A stretch of DNA of 64,000 nt from Streptomyces pactum. Lineage in GTDB: Bacteria; Actinomycetota; Actinomycetes; Streptomycetales; Streptomycetaceae. The stretch lies in the NCBI RefSeq assembly GCF_016031615.1, contig NZ_JACYXC010000001.1:1984001-2048000 (forward strand), in the 5' to 3' direction. Shown piece after piece: positions 1 to 7,885 of the stretch. Each line of letters starts with the position of its first letter. Position 1 is the first letter of the stretch. Both the position numbers and the translations under genes were made by a program. The notes under the pieces were generated by a model. The model was not told the origin of the DNA. It did not search any database and saw only the letters and a program-made list of their open reading frames with translations.

Positions 1-305
1 AGCGACACCAGCCGGTGCGGCCCGGCCTGGATCTCCACCTGGGCCGCCACATCGCCGAGCCGGACGGCGGTGACGATGCCGGGGAACGCGTTCCGCACCG
101 AGGTGCGGGGCTCCTCCCCGTCCTCGTCCACGGCACCGGACCGGGCCAGCGCCACCGAGAAGGCGGCCAGGTCACGGCCGTCGATGAGGCGCCGGCCGGA
201 CTCGTCGCGGTGGGTCGCGATCCGCCCGGCGTCGGCCCACCGGCGGGCGGTGTCCGGGCTGACGCCCAGCAGCCGCGCCGCCTGACCGATCGTGTATTGC
301 TGCAT
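1..305 (-). CDS. HTH/TOBE-domain molybdate-binding protein (molbindin type), partial
   Basis: The gene runs off the left edge, so only its first about 101 codons are present. The translation begins MQQYTIGQAARLLGV, a MerR/excisionase-like helix-turn-helix (residues 4-50 with VSPDTARRWADAGRI), and then enters a TOBE-like segment (RNAFPGIVTAVRLGDVAAQV). This combination is typical of actinobacterial molbindin-type proteins that bind molybdate and either regulate or store it. The ATG at 303-305 was chosen because a good promoter lies directly upstream and leaves almost no 5' leader. Molybdate handling would fit with the Mo-enzyme NasA further along the window, but no direct link is visible. The family assignment is from recognition of the motifs; the C-terminal half cannot be seen. 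Confidence 0.8.
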   Translation of the reverse strand, partial: MQQYTIGQAARLLGVSPDTARRWADAGRIATHRDESGRRLIDGRDLAAFSVALARSGAVDEDGEEPRTSVRNAFPGIVTAVRLGDVAAQVEIQAGPHRLVS

Positions 306-312
306 GTGCGGC

Positions 313-342
313 ACAGTAGGCGGGAACACCTCGCAGCTACAA
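313..342 (-). promoter_or_regulatory. Promoter of the HTH/TOBE gene, probably leaderless
   Basis: Reading the minus strand, TTGTAG (337-342) and TACTGT (313-318) are separated by 18 bp and resemble -35 and -10 boxes of a vegetative promoter. The -10 ends only 7 bp before the ATG, so the transcript would start at or next to the start codon, which is common in Streptomyces. No Shine-Dalgarno sequence is present. Confidence 0.5.
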
Positions 343-513
343 CCTCAGCTGACTTTTTTCATGGCAAACGCCAACCCGCTCGGATGAACGTACGAACCCC
401 CTGCCCCCCGGCCGCCACCGGCCGTGCCCGCGACCCCACCCCCCTGACGCCCGCAGCGCCGGCGGCCCGCGCGGGCCCCACGGGCGGAGGGCCGGAACCG
501 GCCCCGGACACGA

Positions 514-543
514 CGAAGGCCCCCGCCGGGGCGGGGGCCTTCG
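514..543 (-). terminator. Hairpin terminator after the CAU tRNA
   Basis: A perfect 12-bp stem (CGAAGGCCCCCG at 514-525 with its complement at 532-543) closes a 6-nt loop. It lies 45 bp downstream of the leftward tRNA at 588-661, where its terminator is expected. As is usual in Streptomyces, there is no long U tract. Confidence 0.75.
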
Positions 544-587
544 CGATGGTGACGCGGGTCATGTCAGGTGCGGTGACGCGACCCGGG

Positions 588-661
588 TGGGGCGGGTGGG
601 ACTCGAACCCACGACCGACGGATTATGAGTCCGCTGCTCTAACCGGCTGAGCTACCGCCCC
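588..661 (-). tRNA. tRNA with CAU anticodon (tRNA-Ile2 or tRNA-Met)
   Basis: The minus strand folds into a complete cloverleaf: acceptor GGGGCGG with CCGCCCC, D-arm GCTC/GAGC, anticodon stem GCGGA/TCCGT with loop CTCATAA (anticodon CAT), variable loop CGGTC, and T-arm GTGGG-TTCGAGT-CCCAC. The discriminator is A and CCA is not encoded. A CAU anticodon can belong to initiator Met, elongator Met or the lysidine-modified Ile2 tRNA. The first acceptor pair is Watson-Crick, which argues against initiator Met. The stem and variable-loop pattern looks more like Ile2 than elongator Met, but this is a judgement only. Confidence 0.93.
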
Positions 662-815
662 GAAACGGCGCGTCGCGTACATCTGTACGCGCCGTCTGCC
701 GCAGCATAGCCGCTCATACGATCTGCTGCCCCGGCGGGCGGCAGTCATCCGGCATGCTCGCCTTCAAGGACTTCGATCATCGCGATCCGGTTCCCGGCGG
801 CGCCCGGGAAAATGA

Positions 816-841
816 AAAAGGACCCCGGACGGGGTCCTTTT
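816..841 (-). terminator. Terminator of the tRNA-Asn pair
   Basis: A perfect 11-bp stem (AAAAGGACCCC, 816-826, paired with 831-841) with loop GGAC lies just downstream of the leftward tRNA-Asn genes. The A-rich/T-rich base gives a U-run on the leftward transcript, so it looks like an intrinsic terminator. Confidence 0.85.
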
Positions 842-848
842 CCCTCTG

Positions 849-921
849 CTCCCCCGACTGGACTCGAACCAGTAACCCTCCGGTTAACAGCCGAATGCTC
901 TGCCAATTGAGCTACAGGGGA
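849..921 (-). tRNA. tRNA-Asn (GUU), copy 1
   Basis: Cloverleaf on the minus strand: acceptor TCCCCTG/CGGGGGA, D-arm GCTC/GAGC, anticodon stem TTCGG/CCGGA around CTGTTAA (anticodon GTT) and T-arm ACTGG-TTCGAGT-CCAGT. The discriminator is G and CCA is not encoded. It lies 5 bp from a second tRNA-Asn and probably shares its transcript. Confidence 0.95.
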
Positions 922-926
922 CCGAG

Positions 927-999
927 CTCCCCCGACTGGACTCGAACCAGTAACCTGCCGGTTAACAGCCGGCTGCTCTGCCAATTGAGCTACAGGGGA
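927..999 (-). tRNA. tRNA-Asn (GUU), copy 2
   Basis: Nearly identical to the adjacent copy; the visible differences are in the anticodon stem, GCCGG/CCGGC here versus TTCGG/CCGGA there, and the bases just after it. The anticodon is GTT. It is the promoter-proximal gene of the tandem pair, which suggests local duplication. Confidence 0.95.
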
Positions 1000-1212
1000 T
1001 TGCTCCGTGTGCCTCGAATGCGCCCCTCTCCGGTCCCCCGGACGGCGCGCGCTCGCTGCGACACATACATTAGCGCAAGCAGGGGGGTGCTCCGCCAATC
1101 GGTATGCCACCGGTGACCCGCGCGTCGCCGGCGGGTGAACCCCGGCCGCGCGGGGTAGGCGGAGCGCGGTCCCCCAGAGGTACCCCAGGTGTGGTCTAGG
1201 GAAGGCAGAGCG

Positions 1213-1500
1213 ATGCGCTACCGACTGACGTTCATGACCGGTGTGGCTGTGGGATACGTCCTCGGCGCGCGAGCCGGACGCGAGCGGTACGAACAGCTGT
1301 GCAAGAAGTTCCAGCGGTTCACCGAGAACCCGGCGGTGCGCAACACCGCGGAGGCCGCCGCGCTCGGCGGCCGCAAGGCCGCCACCAAGGCGTTCGGCAA
1401 GGTGGAGGAGCGGCTGCCGGACTCGGTGTCGGACCGGGTGCACTCGATGCGCGGGCAGCGCGGCGGGACGGACGACGGCTGGGGCACCTCCAACACCTGA
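1213..1500 (+). CDS. Small membrane-anchored protein (YtxH-like)
   Basis: A 95-residue protein beginning MRYRLTFMTGVAVGYVLGAR. One N-terminal hydrophobic segment (about residues 6-19, with a GxxxG-like GVAVGYVLGARAG pattern) is followed by a charged, helical, soluble region (about 20-75) and a polar tail. This is the layout of YtxH-type small anchored proteins, whose molecular function is not established. The ATG at 1213 was preferred over an in-frame GTG at 1189 because the purine-rich GGGAAGGCAGAG lies just in front of it. It is followed 43 bp later by the kinase gene on the same strand. Confidence 0.8.
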   Translation: MRYRLTFMTGVAVGYVLGARAGRERYEQLCKKFQRFTENPAVRNTAEAAALGGRKAATKAFGKVEERLPDSVSDRVHSMRGQRGGTDDGWGTSNT

Positions 1501-1543
1501 CCTGCCCCTCGCCACCGCCCTCGATAGGGCATCATCGTGGACC

Positions 1544-2989
1544 ATGGGCATAGTCGCCGGATTGGACAGTTCGTCCGAGAGCACGCGCATCGTCGTCTGC
1601 GACACGGACACGGGCGCGGTACTCAGGCACGGGTACGCCCCGCACCCCATGACTGGCAGCGATGTGGACCCGCAGGCGTGGCTGCTGTCGCTGGGCGAGG
1701 CCGCCGAGGGCGGCCTGCTGGAGGGCGTGGAGGCCATCGGCGTGTCCGCGCAGCAGCACGGCCTGCTCGCCCTGGACGCGGGTGGTGTGACGGTACGCCC
1801 CGCCATGATCGGCAACGACCGCCGGGCGCAGGCCGCGGCGGCCGACCTGATCGACGCGCTGGGCGGGCGCGGCGCGTGGGCGCAGGCCGTCGGCGCGGTC
1901 CCGCAGCCCGGGCTGGCGGTGGCGAAGCTGCGCTGGCTGGCCCGGAGCGAGCCGGAGTCGGCACGGCGGGTGGCGGAGCTGCTCCAGCCGCACGACTGGC
2001 TGGTGTGGCAGCTGCTCGGCCGGCCGGCCCGGCGCACCACCGACCGGGGCGCGGCGTCCGGCACCGGCTACTGGTCGGCGGCGACCGGCCAGTACCGCAC
2101 CGACCTGGTGGAGCTGGCCCTGGGCCATCCGGTGCGCCTGCCGGAGGTGATCGGCCCCGCCGAGCCCGCGGGGCACACCCCGGAGGGGCTGCTGATCTCC
2201 GCCGGCACCGGCGAGACGATGGCGGCGGCCTTCGGGCTGGGGGTCGGCATCGGGGACGCGGTGGTGTCGCTGGGCGCCTCCGGCTCGGTGTTCGCGGTGC
2301 ACCACGAGGCGCTCGCCGACCCCGGCGCCACCATCACCGGGTACGCGGACGCGACCGGGATGCACCTGCCGGTGGTGCACACGCTCAACGCGGTGCGGGT
2401 GCTGCGCGGCACCGCCGAGATGCTCGGCTGCGACCTGGAGGAGCTGTCGGCGCTCGCCCTGAAGTCCACACCGGGCGCCTCCGGGCTGGTGTTCCTGCCG
2501 TACCTGGAGGGCGAGCGCACCCCCCACCTGCCGCACACCGCGGGCACGTTGAGCGGTCTGCGCCGGGAGAGCATGAAGCCCGAGCACCTGGCGCGGGCGG
2601 CCTTCGAGGGCATGCTGTGCGGCCTGGCCGACGCCCTGGACGTGCTGCGCGGGCGCGGCGTGGAGGTGCGCCGGATCTTCCTCCTCGGACCCTCGGCGGA
2701 CCTGCCGGCGGTCCGGGCCATCGCCCCGGCGCTGCTGGGCGCGCGGGTCGTGGTGCCGCAGCCGGCGGAGTACGCGGCGCTGGGCGCCGCCCGGCAGGCC
2801 GCGTGGGCGCTGGGCGTCTCGCGCGGCACGCTGTCCCCGCAGGCGCCCCCGGTCTGGCCGGCGGCGGCCAGCCAGGTCTTCGAGCCGGGCGACGAGCTGC
2901 CGGTCGGCCAGGCCGTCCGGCAGCAGTACGCGGCGGTGCGCGACCAGACCCATCCGGGGGCCTTCGACCACGGACCGGCGGCCGTCTGA
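1544..2989 (+). CDS. FGGY-family carbohydrate kinase (xylulokinase-like)
   Basis: A 481-residue sugar kinase of the FGGY/ASKHA fold, the usual length for xylulokinase. The N-terminal phosphate loop is GLDSSSESTRIVVCD (residues 6-20). SAQQHGLLALD corresponds to the GQxHG substrate loop of xylulokinases, and the C-terminal half carries SLGASGSVFAV and FLPYLEGERTP motifs typical of the group. It would transfer phosphate from ATP to a ketose in the cytoplasm. No isomerase or transporter is adjacent, so the true substrate is uncertain. The ATG at 1544 aligns with the family start; upstream sequence is not conserved-looking. Confidence 0.88.
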   Translation: MGIVAGLDSSSESTRIVVCDTDTGAVLRHGYAPHPMTGSDVDPQAWLLSLGEAAEGGLLEGVEAIGVSAQQHGLLALDAGGVTVRPAMIGNDRRAQAAAADLIDALGGRGAWAQAVGAVPQPGLAVAKLRWLARSEPESARRVAELLQPHDWLVWQLLGRPARRTTDRGAASGTGYWSAATGQYRTDLVELALGHPVRLPEVIGPAEPAGHTPEGLLISAGTGETMAAAFGLGVGIGDAVVSLGASGSVFAVHHEALADPGATITGYADATGMHLPVVHTLNAVRVLRGTAEMLGCDLEELSALALKSTPGASGLVFLPYLEGERTPHLPHTAGTLSGLRRESMKPEHLARAAFEGMLCGLADALDVLRGRGVEVRRIFLLGPSADLPAVRAIAPALLGARVVVPQPAEYAALGAARQAAWALGVSRGTLSPQAPPVWPAAASQVFEPGDELPVGQAVRQQYAAVRDQTHPGAFDHGPAAV

Positions 2990-3321
2990 GCCGCTCCCCG
3001 TGACGGGGGCGCCGACGGTCCGGGGCAGGGGCGGGTTCGGTGGCCCGCTCGTGGCCCAGCTGGGCCCGGGACCGACCGTGGCGGATGCCGCGGGGGTAGG
3101 GGTCACGTGCGCGGTGGGTCACGGCCGGTGCCCGGTCGGCCCGCCCGGCCGGTGCCCGGTGCCCGTCCGGCCCGCGTCCGGACGGCCGCGGTGGCCGGGC
3201 CGTGCGCCCGGGCCGGCGGTCACCCACCGCGGGTCCTTCGGCCGGGCGGCCGTACGTAGGCCCGGCGCGCGGCCGCCCGGGCAGGGCGCCGACGGTGGCC
3301 GTACGGTCCGCTCGGCGCCGG
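2990..3321. other. Non-coding GC-rich gap
   Basis: About 330 bp rich in CCGG and GCCCGG words between convergent genes. No convincing coding frame, tRNA or clear terminator was found. Confidence 0.5.
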
Positions 3322-3660
3322 CTACGGTTCGGCGGAGCGGCGGGCCCGCGGTGGCCTCGGTGGCCGCGGGGCGTCCGGTTCACCGTCCAGCTCGTCGGCG
3401 GTCCCGGACAGCTCCCCCGCGGCACGACCCGGCTCTGCGGCGGCACCGGACAGCTCTCCGCCGGGCAGATCGTCGAGGATCCGGGAGAGCGGCAGCGGCC
3501 CGCTCAGCGTACGGGCGGCCACCAGGTCCGTGAAGCACGGGTCGCACAGCCCGTAGCGGACGCGCAGACCGAGGTCCCGCACCGTCGCGTCACGGTGGCC
3601 GCACTCCCCGCACCTGTCCCACCGCCGGCCCTCCGGCCCCTGCTCGCCCCGCTGGTGCAC
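3322..3660 (-). CDS. Small zinc-ribbon-like hypothetical protein
   Basis: A 112-residue protein starting at GTG 3660, with a GGGGAG ribosome-binding sequence about 3 nt upstream on the minus strand. Residues about 17-43 contain two CxxC pairs (RCGECG and GLCDPCF) separated by a short basic region, which looks like a zinc ribbon. The C-terminal half is low-complexity (repeated GELSG blocks, then a Pro/Arg-rich tail). I do not recognise a function. The Cys pairs and the ribosome-binding site support a real gene; the low-complexity tail could in part be non-functional extension. Confidence 0.6.
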   Translation of the reverse strand: MHQRGEQGPEGRRWDRCGECGHRDATVRDLGLRVRYGLCDPCFTDLVAARTLSGPLPLSRILDDLPGGELSGAAAEPGRAAGELSGTADELDGEPDAPRPPRPPRARRSAEP

Positions 3661-4007
3661 GTGCTCCCCACGCCCTTCGTTCGCCCGGGACGCCGGATGG
3701 CGGCGTCCCCCATGTGATCAGAGTGCGGGACGAAGGGCCCCGCAGGCCAGGGCGCCTGACGATCTGTTGGCCCGGGTCACCGCGGGCGGCACCGCGGGCG
3801 AGGCCCGGCGCGCCCGTTCCCGCCGCCGTACCGGGCGTACGCGGGGGGCCGGGACCCGGGGCGGTCGGGGGCCGGGTCGCCGGGAGCGGGGGGCCGGGCG
3901 CCGGGGCGTCGCGGGGAGCGGCAACGGCGGGCCCGGTGCGCCCGCCGCCGGGCCGGGTGGGGCGGGTCCGCACGGGTCCTCCACCGGTCGCCGCGCCCGG
4001 CGCAGGG
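3661..4007. other. Non-coding GC-rich gap
   Basis: Low-complexity GGGCCGG/GGCGGG-rich sequence between two leftward genes. Open frames here have repetitive Gly/Arg/Pro composition without domains. I see no regulatory signal I can defend. Confidence 0.5.
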
Positions 4008-4355
4008 CTACCGCACGCCCCAGGCGCTGACGGCCTGGAGCGACACCCGGAACACCTCGCCGAACGGTTCGGGCAGCGCTCGCGCCCCGGACAGGACCAG
4101 GCAGTCCCGCAGGTGGAGGAAGACCGGCGGGTACGCGCGCGGTTCCGCGGCCTCCCGTTCGAAGTCCTCCGCGAAGCGCTCCGCCTCCGGATCCGAGTCC
4201 CGCAGCCGCTCGGCGATCCGCGCCGCCCACTCCTGCTGCGGCGTGATCCGGCCGGTGATCACCGTGCCGTGGGCGACGACCGTGACGCGCGGCCCGGACC
4301 CCTCGATCTCGGTGCGGTTGATCAGGTCGATGAGGAGTTCGTCCGGGGCGTTCAT
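4008..4355 (-). CDS. GvpU-like / hypothetical conserved protein
   Basis: A 115-residue acidic protein starting MNAPDELLIDLINRTE and ending with TAG. The order of elements (short helix, VVAHGTVITGRITPQQEWA, acidic helix with DSDPEAERF, then PPVFLHLRDCLVLSG and a final FRVSLQAVSAWGV) resembles the gas-vesicle accessory protein GvpU of Bacillus, including the HGxVIxG-like and FxHLxxxxI segments. No gas-vesicle structural genes are in the window, so the protein may have another role. The ATG at 4353-4355 is the natural start. Confidence 0.65.
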   Translation of the reverse strand: MNAPDELLIDLINRTEIEGSGPRVTVVAHGTVITGRITPQQEWAARIAERLRDSDPEAERFAEDFEREAAEPRAYPPVFLHLRDCLVLSGARALPEPFGEVFRVSLQAVSAWGVR

Positions 4356-4609
4356 GGCCGAGAACCCTAGCGGCGGGCGCGGCACCACCGGACGCCGGGC
4401 CGGGCGGCGGGCCCGCGGAACTCTGCCCGGAGCGGGGTGCGCCGCCTGCGGGCGGCGGGCGTGTGGCGGTCCGGGCGGCGGGCCCGTGGCGGTGCGGAGC
4501 AGGGGGTGGCGCCGCCGGGCAGGGTCGGGCACGGGCCCCGGGTGTCGGGTGACCGGACCCGGCGGGACCGCCCGGTGAGGGGCCCGGCCCGGAGGCTCAG
4601 CCCGGAGGC

Positions 4610-5821
4610 TCAGTCCAGATAGCCGCGGAGCTGGTCGGCGAAGGTGTGGTCGCGCAGTTTGTTCAGCGTCTTGGACTCGATCTGGCGGATGCGCTCGCGG
4701 GTGACCCCGAAGATCCGGCCGATCTCCTCCAGGGTGCGCGGGCGGCCGTCCACCAGCCCGTAGCGCAGCTGCACCACCTTCCGCTCCCGCTCGCCGAGGG
4801 TGGAGAGCACCGCCTCCAGGTGCTGTCTGAGCAGCAGGAACGCGGCGGATTCCACGGGCGAGGCGGCGTCCGCGTCCTCGATCAGGTCGCCCAGCGCCAC
4901 GTCCTCCTCCTCGCCGACCGGGGCGTGCAGGGAGACCGGTTCCTGGGCCAGCCGCAGCACCTCCAGGACCCGTTGCGGCGTCAGGTCCAGCTGGGCGGCG
5001 ACCTCTTCGGCGGTGGGCTCGTAGCCGCGCTCCTGGAGCAGCCCGCGCTGCACCCGCACCACCCGGTTGATCAGCTCCACCACGTGCACCGGGACGCGGA
5101 TGGTGCGGGCCTGGTCGGCGAGCGCCCGCGACATGGCCTGCCGGATCCACCAGGTGGCGTACGTGGAGAACTTGTAGCCGCGGGCGTAGTCGAACTTCTC
5201 CACCGCGCGGATCAGTCCGAGGTTGCCCTCCTGGACCAGGTCGAGCATGGTCAGCCCGCGGCCGATGTAGCGCTTGGCGACCGAGACCACCAGCCGGAGG
5301 TTGGCCTCGATGAGACGGCGCTTGGCCATCCGGCCGAGCACCACCAGCCGGTCCAGGTCCAGCGCCAGCTGCTCCTCCAGGTCCGGGTTGTTGCTCAGCT
5401 TCTCCTCGGCGAACAGCCCGGCCTCGACGCGCCGGGCCAGCTCCACCTCGTCGGCCGCGGAGAGCAGGGGTATTCGGCCTATCTCCCGCAGGTACTGGCG
5501 GAACAGGTCGGAGGAGGGGCCGCCCGCGTCCAGCCGCACCGCGGGCCCCGGCGGCCCAGGTTCGTCCGGCACCTCCGGGACCGGCAGGTCCGGGACGGGC
5601 AGCTCCTGGGCCGCCAGGTCCGGGACCGGCAGGTCCGGGGCGGGCACGTCCCGCGCGGGCACGTTCCCGCCGGACGGTTCCCCGGTCCGCGGGTCCGGTC
5701 CGGCGGCCGGGGCGTCGGGAGGGGTGTGCGCCTCCGCGGCCTCGGGGCGGCGCGGCGCACGCGGCTGCCGCGGCACCGCGGGCAGGGCTTCGGCGAGGTG
5801 GGCGAGGCTCTGGGTCTGCAC
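4610..5821 (-). CDS. hrdA: RNA polymerase sigma-70 family factor HrdA
   Basis: A 403-residue primary-type sigma factor. All core regions are visible: region 1.2 (SSDLFRQYLREIGRIPLLSA, from residue 103), 2.1-2.4 with GYKFSTYATWWIRQAMSRAL, region 3, and region 4.2 with GVTRERIRQIESKTLNKLR. Start GTG 5821 has GGAGG 7-8 nt upstream. The gene order with dnaG and dgt fits hrdA, one of several non-essential hrdB paralogues in Streptomyces. The N-terminal 100 residues are disordered and contain a PVPDL-type repeat (about residues 54-86). hrdA knockouts are viable in S. coelicolor, so its regulon is uncertain. Confidence 0.93.
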   Translation of the reverse strand: MQTQSLAHLAEALPAVPRQPRAPRRPEAAEAHTPPDAPAAGPDPRTGEPSGGNVPARDVPAPDLPVPDLAAQELPVPDLPVPEVPDEPGPPGPAVRLDAGGPSSDLFRQYLREIGRIPLLSAADEVELARRVEAGLFAEEKLSNNPDLEEQLALDLDRLVVLGRMAKRRLIEANLRLVVSVAKRYIGRGLTMLDLVQEGNLGLIRAVEKFDYARGYKFSTYATWWIRQAMSRALADQARTIRVPVHVVELINRVVRVQRGLLQERGYEPTAEEVAAQLDLTPQRVLEVLRLAQEPVSLHAPVGEEEDVALGDLIEDADAASPVESAAFLLLRQHLEAVLSTLGERERKVVQLRYGLVDGRPRTLEEIGRIFGVTRERIRQIESKTLNKLRDHTFADQLRGYLD

Positions 5822-6535
5822 GGGGCGACCTCCAGGGTGATCGCTGCTGACGCGGCAGGACGATCGGGAACGGCTGGGGCGGCCGGGCCGCCGTCCGTCC
5901 CGTACACGGTGAGCGGATCCGCGGGGGATCCCGGCCCGGCCTGGCCACACACCGCCGCGCTGACGGGAACTCGGACACCGCACCCCAGTGTGGGGTACGA
6001 CACAGCCTCGCCACGAGGGTCGTGCGCGCACTTTTTGCTATGCGCGGCGTGACGGACCGGTTACGGACAGGTCGCCGGGTGCCACGCCGCCGTTCCGGGG
6101 CACCGGGGTCGTCATCTGGCCGAACCGCGTCCCCGCGCGGGTACTTGGAGGGCGGCGGTGCGCCGGAGGGTACGTGCCGCGCCCCGGCGGCGCCCTCGTG
6201 CGGCCCTGGGGGCGGAGGGAGAGCAACCCGGGACGCGTGCGGGGCGCCCCCCGGCGGCCGGAGCTGCGTGGGAGAGCCGAGGGAGCGCCGGAGGCGAAGG
6301 GGTGCGGGACGGCGAGGGGGGCGCGGGAGGGTGCAGGGCCGGAGGAGGGTGCGGGGCGCGGCACGGACGCCCGGCCGCACCGTGGGCCAGGCCGCTGCTC
6401 CGGAGCGGACGGCACACGACGCCGGGGGGAGAGGCCCCGCGGTGGGGAACGGTGCGGGAACGACGGCGGCCCGGCCGGCGGGCGGACACCCTCGTCGCCG
6501 AGGGTTCCGCGCCGCGCGACCGGGCCGCCGGGTGG
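5822..6535. other. Long upstream region of hrdA, no gene recognised
   Basis: About 700 bp. The hrdA-proximal 200 bp is less GC-biased and probably carries its promoter. The remainder (about 6100-6530) is GGGAG/GGCGG-rich low-complexity sequence. Long open frames on both strands have shadow-like composition and were not accepted. Confidence 0.5.
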
Positions 6536-7387
6536 TCAGGACTTGCGGAGCACGCCGCCGTACTCGTAGATGCCGGTGTTCCGCTCGGTGGCGCCCAGGT
6601 ACGGCTGGAGCTCCGGGGTGACCGGGGCCAGCGGCGGCTGGTCGCTGTCGGGGCGCCAGTGGATCAGGTTGCACATGCCCGGCTCGACCGGCTCCAGCCC
6701 GTCGAGGAACGCGTCCACCTCGGCGGGGGTGCGGGTCTGCCAGGGAATGCCGAAGTCCGCGATGTGCCGCGTCATCTCCGCGCCGCGCGCCGGGTCGTCG
6801 GCCACCACCTGGGACAGGCCGAGGTAACTGCCCGGCGCAGCCTGGTCGATGATGGTCCGCAGCACCCGGCGGGGGTCGTCCGCATCGGCGAGGTGGTGCA
6901 CCACGGAGAGGAAGAGCACCGCCACCGGCTGGTCGAAGTCGATCAGGCGGCGCACGTCCGGGCGGTCCAGGAGCTGCTGCTGCTCGCGCATGTCACCGGT
7001 GATGACGGTGGTGCTGGAGTCGTCCGCGAGAAGGGCCCGGCCGTGGGCGAGCACGATCGGGTCGATGTCGACGTAGACGACCTTGGCGTCGGGGGCGAAG
7101 CGCCGCGCGACCTGGTGCACGTTGTCGTCGGTGGGCAGCCCGCAGCCCATGTCGATGAACTGGCGGATGCCCGCCTCCCGCGCCAGGTAGCGCACCGCGC
7201 GGAAGAGGAACTGGCGGTTCTGCCGGGCGATGTCCACGCACTCCGGGAAGTGCGGCAGCGTCCGCATCAGGAACTCGCGGTCGATCGCGTAGTTGTCCTT
7301 GCCGCCGAGCATCCAGCCGTAAGCCCGGGCCGAGGTCGGCTTGTCGTTGAGCTTCAGCGGCATCTCGGGCCGGTTCTCACTGCTCAT
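6536..7387 (-). CDS. SAM-dependent methyltransferase (DUF574 / Methyltransf_19 family)
   Basis: A 283-residue protein of an actinobacterial methyltransferase family. Motif I is FIDMGCGLPTDDNVHQVA, followed by the acidic VVYVDIDPIVLAHG and the catalytic-region LFLSVVHHLADADD. The N-terminal PTSARAYGWMLGGKDNYAIDR segment is a signature of this family. Streptomyces genomes carry dozens of paralogues, often near regulators; substrates are unknown. ATG 7387 is preceded by GGAGA about 7 nt upstream. It stands alone between hrdA and dnaG. Confidence 0.9.
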   Translation of the reverse strand: MSSENRPEMPLKLNDKPTSARAYGWMLGGKDNYAIDREFLMRTLPHFPECVDIARQNRQFLFRAVRYLAREAGIRQFIDMGCGLPTDDNVHQVARRFAPDAKVVYVDIDPIVLAHGRALLADDSSTTVITGDMREQQQLLDRPDVRRLIDFDQPVAVLFLSVVHHLADADDPRRVLRTIIDQAAPGSYLGLSQVVADDPARGAEMTRHIADFGIPWQTRTPAEVDAFLDGLEPVEPGMCNLIHWRPDSDQPPLAPVTPELQPYLGATERNTGIYEYGGVLRKS

Positions 7388-7616
7388 GGCGCACTCTCCG
7401 TTGTTCTCCCGCCGCGGCCTCACCGGGCCGCTCGCCAGGGCCGAGCCTACCGGGGCGCCCGCGGCGGCGAACGGCGCCCCTCACCGGCGACGGCCTCGGC
7501 GTCCGGGTGAACTCACCCGGCGGGCCCCGAGGTTGCCGTCGGGTGAACGACCCCGGCACGCCGGGCTGCGGCACGGACCCACGGGTCGAGGGGCGACGGG
7601 TTGACGCAGGCCGACG

Positions 7617-7735
7617 GTGACGGTGCGTCGGGGTGACGGAGTGTCGGCACATGGGCTTCGGGGTGACGGCGCGTCGGCAGCGGTGCGGCGTCGGAGTGAC
7701 CCGGGCCGGAGCGGCGCGGGCCGGAGTGACGCGGA
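7617..7735. repeat. Degenerate tandem repeat, unit about 30-33 bp
   Basis: The word GTGAC recurs at 7617, 7633, 7663, 7696 and 7726, so the last four starts are 30, 33 and 30 bp apart. Each unit continues with a GC-rich GGxGxGTCGG-like stretch. It occupies the otherwise empty gap 7388-7885 between dnaG and the methyltransferase gene. Confidence 0.55.
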
Positions 7736-7885
7736 GCCGGCACGGGTCCCGGCGGGCGGCACGGGCCGGGCGGGGCGAGGTCGGGCGGGGGCTGGGCCGG
7801 GAGGCACGGGCCGGGCGGGCGGGACGGGCGAGCGGGGCGGGGCGGGGGCGGGGGCGGGGGACCGGCCGTGGACCGGCCGCGGCGT

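Noticed and set aside
588..661. Initiator tRNA-Met
   Set aside because: The anticodon is CAU, but the first acceptor pair is a G-C Watson-Crick pair and the anticodon stem lacks three consecutive G-C pairs, unlike initiator tRNAs. Ile2 or elongator Met is more likely.
4008..4355. Part of a gas-vesicle gene cluster
   Set aside because: Only a GvpU-like protein is present; no gvpA, gvpF, gvpL or gvpN homologue is found in the neighbourhood.
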